Shown here: piece by piece, positions 59,229-64,000 of the stretch
How the letters are laid out: the number at the start of each line of letters is the position of its first letter
How positions within the stretch are numbered: the stretch's first letter is position 1
Assembly: GCF_003007785.1 (NCBI RefSeq)
Contig: NZ_PXOH01000004.1
Span: forward strand, 218,583-282,582
DNA: 64,000 nucleotides
Origin: Aphanothece hegewaldii CCALA 016
GTDB taxonomy: Bacteria; Cyanobacteriota; Cyanobacteriia; Cyanobacteriales; Microcystaceae
Direction of reading: 5' to 3'
Position numbers and translations under genes: made by a program
The notes under the pieces: model-generated
The model's database searches: none
What the model was told of the DNA's origin: nothing
Seen by the model: only the letters and a program-made list of their open reading frames with translations

Positions 59229-62200
59229 ATGCCACGTCGCAACGATATTAACAAAATCTTAATCCTGGGTGCAGGACCGATCGTTATTGGACAAGCCTGT
59301 GAGTTTGATTATTCGGGAACCCAAGCCTGTAAAGCCCTACGAGAAGAAGGCTATGAAGTGGTTTTAGCCAATTCTAACCCCGCTTCAATTATGACTGATC
59401 CAGAAATGGCCAACCGAACCTACATCGAACCTCTTACGCCAGAAATTATCGCCAAAATAATCGAAAAAGAACGCCCAGACGCAATATTACCAACAATGGG
59501 CGGACAAACAGCCCTCAATCTAGCAGTTGCACTATCTAAGAACGGAACCCTAGAAAAATACAATGTTGAACTCATTGGGGCTAAACTAGGAGCGATCGAA
59601 ATGGCCGAAGATCGGGAACTCTTTAAGAAAGCGATGGCTAAAATTGGTGTTCCCGTTTGTCCTTCTGGTATTGCTAATAATCTTGATGAAGCTAAAGCGA
59701 TCGCCCTTGAAATCGGTTCTTATCCTCTCATTATCCGTCCTGCCTTCACATTAGGGGGAACAGGAGGCGGTATAGCCTACAACCAAGAAGAATATGAGGT
59801 AATGGCACAATATGGCTTAGATTGTTCGCCAATGTCGCAAATTCTAGTTGAAAAATCCTTGATCGGTTGGAAAGAATATGAACTCGAAGTAATGCGAGAT
59901 CTAGCCGATAATGTAGTTATTATTTGTTCGATCGAAAACTTTGACCCGATGGGCGTTCATACAGGTGACTCGATCACAGTTGCCCCCGCACAAACCCTAA
60001 CCGATAAAGAATACCAACGTCTACGAGATTATTCTAAAGCAATTATCCGCGAAATCGGCGTGGAAACAGGCGGATCTAATATTCAGTTTTCTGTCAACCC
60101 CCAAAATGGCGATGTAATCGTTATTGAAATGAATCCTAGGGTATCTCGTTCCTCAGCCTTAGCATCGAAAGCTACAGGTTTTCCGATCGCTAAATTTGCC
60201 GCTAAACTAGCAGTAGGCTACACCCTAGACGAAATTTCTAACGATATTACCAAAAAAACCCCCGCATCTTTTGAACCAACGATCGATTATGTAGTAACGA
60301 AAATTCCTCGTTTTGCCTTTGAAAAATTCCCAGGATCATCATCCACTCTCACCACCCAAATGAAGTCAGTCGGGGAAGCGATGGCTATTGGGCGAACTTT
60401 CCAAGAATCCTTTCAAAAAGCCTTAAGATCACTAGAAGTTGGACGATTTGGCTTTGGTTGCGATCGTGATGAAACTTTACCCCCACTCTCCCAAGTTCGC
60501 GCAGGTTTACGAACTCCTAACCCAGATCGCGTCTTTACGATTTATCAAGCAATGAAACTGAGGTTAACGGTTGAGGAAATTCACGAACTCACGGCGATCG
60601 ATCCTTGGTTTTTAGATAAATTAAATGAACTTCTAGAAACCGAAAATTTCCTTAAACAAACGCCTCTTAAACAAATTACCGCCGAACAAATGCGGTATGT
60701 CAAACAACAAGGATTTAGCGATCGTCAAATTGCTTATGCGACGAAAACCAATGAAGATGAAGTTCGTCAAGTCCGCAAACAGTTAGGAATTATTCCCGTT
60801 TACAAAGTTGTTGATACTTGCGCTGCTGAATTTGAAGCCTTTACCCCTTATTTCTATTCTACCTACGAGCCAGATATTACCGAAGTCATGCCCTCTGACA
60901 ACCGAAAAGTGATGATTTTAGGCGGTGGGCCGAACCGTATTGGACAAGGGATCGAATTTGATTACTGTTGTTGTCATGCGGCTTTTTCTTTAAGTGATGC
61001 AGGGTTTGAAACCATTATGGTTAACTCTAACCCAGAAACCGTATCCACGGATTATGATACGAGCGATCGCTTATACTTTGAACCTTTAACTAAAGAAGAT
61101 GTGATCAATATCATCGAAGCAGAAAACCCAGAAGGCGTAATTATTCAATTTGGCGGGCAAACACCCTTAAAATTAGCCGTCCCGCTACAAAAATATCTAG
61201 AAAGCCCTAACTGTCCCGTAAATACCAAAATTTGGGGAACTTCTCCCACCTCTATTGATATCGCTGAGGATCGAGAAAAATTTGAACAAATTCTTCGCAA
61301 TTTAAATATTACTCAACCTGCAAATGGACTAGCACGAGACTATAAAGATGCAGTTGCCGTATCTAAACGAATTGGTTATCCAGTAGTAGTACGTCCGTCC
61401 TATGTATTGGGAGGTCGTGCCATGCAAATTGTGTTTAGTGACGAAGAATTAGAACACTACATGACTTTTGCTGTAAAAATCGAACCAGATCACCCAATTC
61501 TAATCGATAAATTTCTCGAAAATGCGATCGAAGTTGATGTGGATGCTTTAGCCGATGGTACAGGAAAAGTAATCATCGGTGGCATTATGGAACACATCGA
61601 ACAAGCGGGCGTACATTCGGGTGATTCTGCGTGTTCACTTCCCTATACTTCCCTTTCTGAGTCAGTAATAGAAACGATTCGCAATTGGACAATTCAACTC
61701 GCTAAAGCTTTAAATGTAGTTGGATTAATGAATATTCAGTATGCCGTACAAGGCGAACAAGTGTACATCCTAGAAGCCAACCCCCGCGCTTCTCGAACCG
61801 TTCCCTATGTTTCTAAAGCGACAGGTATACCTCTAGCCAAAATGGCCTCATTAATCATGTCAGGACGTACCATCGAAAGTTTAGGCCTCGCTGATGAATT
61901 TATACCCCGTCATATTGCCGTTAAAGAAGCTGTATTACCTTTCCAAAAGTTCCCCGGTGCAGATCTATTACTGGGTCCAGAAATGCGCTCTACAGGCGAA
62001 GTAATGGGCATTGACAGCGATTTTGGTAAAGCCTTCGCCAAAGCTGAACTCGCCGCAGGAGTTCAACTCGCCACTGAAGGAACCGTTTTTGTATCCATGA
62101 ACGATCGAGATAAAATGGCTACCATTCCCGTCGTCAAAGATTTAATGGAACTAGGATTTAAAGTCGTAGCGACTTCAGGAACACGCCAAGTTTTACTAGA

Positions 62201-62480
62201 AAATGGTGTTGAAGGGGTAGAAGTTGTGCTAAAACTTCATGAAGGTCGTCCCCATGTTATCGACTGGATCAAGAATAATTGGATTCAGTTTATTATTAAT
62301 ACTCCCAGTGGTGAAGAACCTCAAGCCGATGGACGCATGATTCGCCGAACTGCACTAGATTATAAATTACCCATTATTACAACGATCGCAGGGGCTAAAG
62401 CAACTGTCGCCGCCATTCGTTCTTTACAGTCTTCGCCATTAGAGGTGAAAGCGATACAGGATTATCTAATCGAAAAATAA
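59229..62480 (+). CDS. carB: Carbamoyl-phosphate synthase large subunit
   Basis: Makes carbamoyl phosphate from glutamine-derived ammonia, bicarbonate and two ATP, for arginine and pyrimidine synthesis. The 1083-residue protein has the duplicated ATP-grasp architecture: first half with [30 protein letters not shown] and [20 protein letters not shown]; second half with [33 protein letters not shown] and [17 protein letters not shown]; then a C-terminal MGS-like allosteric domain. Length is normal. carA is not in the window. Confidence 0.98.
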   Translation: MPRRNDINKILILGAGPIVIGQACEFDYSGTQACKALREEGYEVVLANSNPASIMTDPEMANRTYIEPLTPEIIAKIIEKERPDAILPTMGGQTALNLAVALSKNGTLEKYNVELIGAKLGAIEMAEDRELFKKAMAKIGVPVCPSGIANNLDEAKAIALEIGSYPLIIRPAFTLGGTGGGIAYNQEEYEVMAQYGLDCSPMSQILVEKSLIGWKEYELEVMRDLADNVVIICSIENFDPMGVHTGDSITVAPAQTLTDKEYQRLRDYSKAIIREIGVETGGSNIQFSVNPQNGDVIVIEMNPRVSRSSALASKATGFPIAKFAAKLAVGYTLDEISNDITKKTPASFEPTIDYVVTKIPRFAFEKFPGSSSTLTTQMKSVGEAMAIGRTFQESFQKALRSLEVGRFGFGCDRDETLPPLSQVRAGLRTPNPDRVFTIYQAMKLRLTVEEIHELTAIDPWFLDKLNELLETENFLKQTPLKQITAEQMRYVKQQGFSDRQIAYATKTNEDEVRQVRKQLGIIPVYKVVDTCAAEFEAFTPYFYSTYEPDITEVMPSDNRKVMILGGGPNRIGQGIEFDYCCCHAAFSLSDAGFETIMVNSNPETVSTDYDTSDRLYFEPLTKEDVINIIEAENPEGVIIQFGGQTPLKLAVPLQKYLESPNCPVNTKIWGTSPTSIDIAEDREKFEQILRNLNITQPANGLARDYKDAVAVSKRIGYPVVVRPSYVLGGRAMQIVFSDEELEHYMTFAVKIEPDHPILIDKFLENAIEVDVDALADGTGKVIIGGIMEHIEQAGVHSGDSACSLPYTSLSESVIETIRNWTIQLAKALNVVGLMNIQYAVQGEQVYILEANPRASRTVPYVSKATGIPLAKMASLIMSGRTIESLGLADEFIPRHIAVKEAVLPFQKFPGADLLLGPEMRSTGEVMGIDSDFGKAFAKAELAAGVQLATEGTVFVSMNDRDKMATIPVVKDLMELGFKVVATSGTRQVLLENGVEGVEVVLKLHEGRPHVIDWIKNNWIQFIINTPSGEEPQADGRMIRRTALDYKLPIITTIAGAKATVAAIRSLQSSPLEVKAIQDYLIEK

Positions 62481-62494
62481 ACGATTTTTTTTGT

Positions 62495-62517
62495 AGGGGT
62501 TTGGTCTCCAAACCCTT
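62495..62517. terminator. Palindrome after carB
   Basis: GGGTTTGG, loop TCT, CCAAACCC is a perfect 8-bp stem 17 nt after the carB stop. The same GGGTTTGG...CCAAACCC element occurs in the 3' end of eboD near 24510, so it is a dispersed repeat used here between convergent genes. Confidence 0.55.
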
Positions 62518-62524
62518 CTTAATC

Positions 62525-63514
62525 TCAAATTAATTTGATTTTTCTGGTAAATCTATCTTTAACTCTACTATATTTAAAATTAAAATAGCGTTGATAAAAA
62601 AGAAATCTTTTTTGATTTTTACTCATTTTAGACCATTCGGCATAAGCAGGAAAAGCCACATCGTTAAAAAATGAAACCCATTTATTAAGCGTTTGTTGAA
62701 TGCTAGTTTCTTTAGCTCTTTCGTAGCCATTTTCAACCATTTTATGATATAGTTCAGGGTAATTTTTCAGTTTTTTAACCGCTTGAATTGCCTCGTCAAC
62801 AGAACGAACTATAATAAAGTCTAAATCTGTTTTTCGTTCTGCCATAAAGCCTGATTCTGGTGTTAAAATAGCTGGTACACCTGCGTGCCAAGCATTGATT
62901 AGTTTAATCGCACCTTTGTTAAGATAAATATTTGATTCAAAACTACGAGCCGCTACGATAACATCAAGACAAGTATAATCATTCCATTGAGAGCTATTAA
63001 ATATGGGCAACCAATGACAATTTAAAGAGGATAAAGCATCTTTCCAAGTCGTTGATATTAATTCTGGTGCAATCTGACTTTTTGAACCAATATAAGCAAT
63101 ATTTTCTACATTACTCAAACGCTTTTTATCTCTAGGAATTAATCCAGGAATCGGCCAATGATTAATTAAATGGGGATTCCAAATCGTATTTTTTTCTTTT
63201 TGCCAATCTATCGGGTTATGAATTGTATGTAAATGTGCTGATGGATGATATTCTTTATCACTTTTGGCACAAATTAGCATTACTTGATCGAGAAATGGGT
63301 AATTGTTTGCTAGTGTATCACGATCAGCAATTAATATTCCTTCATCAGGAATTTTCTCAGTAATTTTGCAAGGGAAACCAGCTTGTTTAAGATAAAAATA
63401 TGTTTGAGCAATCCAAGCCATAAAATTACTGTGATGACTCCTCCATTGTGTGTGGTTTTCTTGAATAATTTGTTGCTGAATTTTATGTGGAGTATAAAAG
63501 TATATTTTGGTCAT
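62525..63514 (-). CDS. Glycosyltransferase-like protein (GT-B type C-terminal domain)
   Basis: The 329-residue protein resembles cytoplasmic glycosyltransferases: an N-terminal part with KIYFYTPHKIQQQII, and a C-terminal GT-B-like portion with INAWHAGVPAILTPESGFMAE and VDEAIQAVKKLKNYPELYHK. The last residues are strongly basic and aromatic. It follows the decayed ABC gene by 7 nt and is convergent with carB. Acceptor and donor sugars are unknown. Confidence 0.75.
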   Translation of the reverse strand: MTKIYFYTPHKIQQQIIQENHTQWRSHHSNFMAWIAQTYFYLKQAGFPCKITEKIPDEGILIADRDTLANNYPFLDQVMLICAKSDKEYHPSAHLHTIHNPIDWQKEKNTIWNPHLINHWPIPGLIPRDKKRLSNVENIAYIGSKSQIAPELISTTWKDALSSLNCHWLPIFNSSQWNDYTCLDVIVAARSFESNIYLNKGAIKLINAWHAGVPAILTPESGFMAERKTDLDFIIVRSVDEAIQAVKKLKNYPELYHKMVENGYERAKETSIQQTLNKWVSFFNDVAFPAYAEWSKMSKNQKRFLFYQRYFNFKYSRVKDRFTRKIKLI

Positions 63515-63521
63515 TTTAATA

Positions 63522-63860
63522 CTACAAATTAACGTTTATATTCTCAAATTTGGGAATCGAAGCAATTAATAGCTTAGTATAATCTTCTTTGGGATGATTA
63601 ATAATATCTTTTGCTGTACCATGTTCAGCAATTTTACCTTTATTCATCACAATAATACGATCGCTCATAAATCTGACTACACTTAAATCATGGGAAATAA
63701 AAATATAAGTGAGTTGAAAATCCTGTTGTAGTTCTTTCAATAAGTTCAAAACTTAGGCTTGTCCTGAAACATTTAGCGCGGAAACCGATTCATCATAGAC
63801 AATCAACTGAGGATTTAAGGCTAAGGCTCTTGCAATACAAATCCGTTGTTTATTGTCCAC
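63522..63860 (-). pseudogene. Decayed peptide-type ABC transporter ATPase, C-terminal remnant
   Basis: Read on the minus strand, the frame gives [20 protein letters not shown] then [10 protein letters not shown], a TAA stop, and VLNLLKELQQDFQLTYIFIS with HDLSVVRFMSDRII to the stop at 63522: an ATPase of the OppD/DppD type with an in-frame stop about 34 codons before Walker-B-proximal H-loop residues. The signature region before it (expected LSGGQ) is scrambled, and nothing ABC-like is found upstream to the window edge. The open 75-codon frame from 63749 starts only after the internal stop. The gene is dead. Confidence 0.8.
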
Positions 63861-64000
63861 TGAGGCATTTGTATTGCTAGTAAGTTGAAGCAAAAATCAA
63901 GCCTACTCTACAGATAACTCGTTGGTGATGTTATTGATCTGTTGTTAAACCTCAAATTAAAACTCCAAATTCATCTCGATTGATAAACATTCCAATTACT

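Noticed and set aside
63900..64000. Remnant of a GGDEF domain on the minus strand (RDEFGVLI)
   Set aside because: Only eight residues match, stops lie on both sides, and the Gly-Gly of GGDEF is missing; chance similarity is likely.

Overview
The window is chromosomal DNA of a cyanobacterium. The evidence is frequent GCGATCGC (HIP1) octamers, a complete scytonemin sunscreen cluster with its ebo export genes, the cyanobacterial zwf-opcA pair, XisH/XisI proteins, a PixJ-like GAF domain in a hybrid kinase, and a GyrB intein of the same length and position as the Synechocystis one. The DNA is AT-rich with short dispersed palindromes. Genus cannot be fixed from the window alone.

Layout. 0-9 kb: end of a fused amino-acid ABC transporter, dtd, a Uma2-like nuclease, a G3E zinc chaperone, a coiled-coil membrane protein, then fbp, zwf and opcA (Calvin cycle and oxidative pentose phosphate genes). 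9-14.6 kb: accessory genes (pentapeptide protein, O-antigen ligase-like protein, ThiF-like protein with an unknown partner, XisH/XisI). 14.7-18.3 kb: a minus-strand locus with a Ro60/Rsr-like protein, two unfamiliar proteins and six tandem structured RNA units. 18.5-21.8 kb: gyrB interrupted by a 435-residue intein with an HNH endonuclease.

21.8-44.4 kb: scytonemin supercluster. On the minus strand an unknown repeat-rich protein is followed by scyA, scyB, scyC, a ScyD/E protein, scyF and eboA to eboF. Divergently, trpEG, trpC, trpA, trpB, aroG and tyrA supply tryptophan and p-hydroxyphenylpyruvate precursors. A hybrid histidine kinase with a DXCF-type GAF domain and an AraC-type response regulator follow (44.6-49.2 kb) and are the likely regulators. 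No trpD, dsbA or tyrosinase gene lies in the window.

49.6-64 kb: EVE and DUF29 proteins, gnd, a second copy of the coiled-coil membrane protein, four small membrane proteins, an ABC-2 permease, a DUF3616 protein, a DUF92/VTE6-like kinase, an ABC exporter, carB, a glycosyltransferase and a decayed ABC ATPase gene at the right edge.

The most unusual part is 16.1-18.3 kb. Six RNA units share a 29-nt 5' box ending in GCTTACATAC and a 3' box around ACTTGTRCGA. The outer stem formed by the two boxes covaries from unit to unit. Inside lie different tRNA-like modules: at least two are circularly permuted tRNAs (3' half before 5' half), one is a near-complete Met(CAU)-like tRNA in normal order. The last unit ends 20 nt before the Ro-like gene. 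The parsimonious reading is a family of bacterial Y RNAs, co-transcribed with their Ro protein and two unknown proteins from one consensus promoter.
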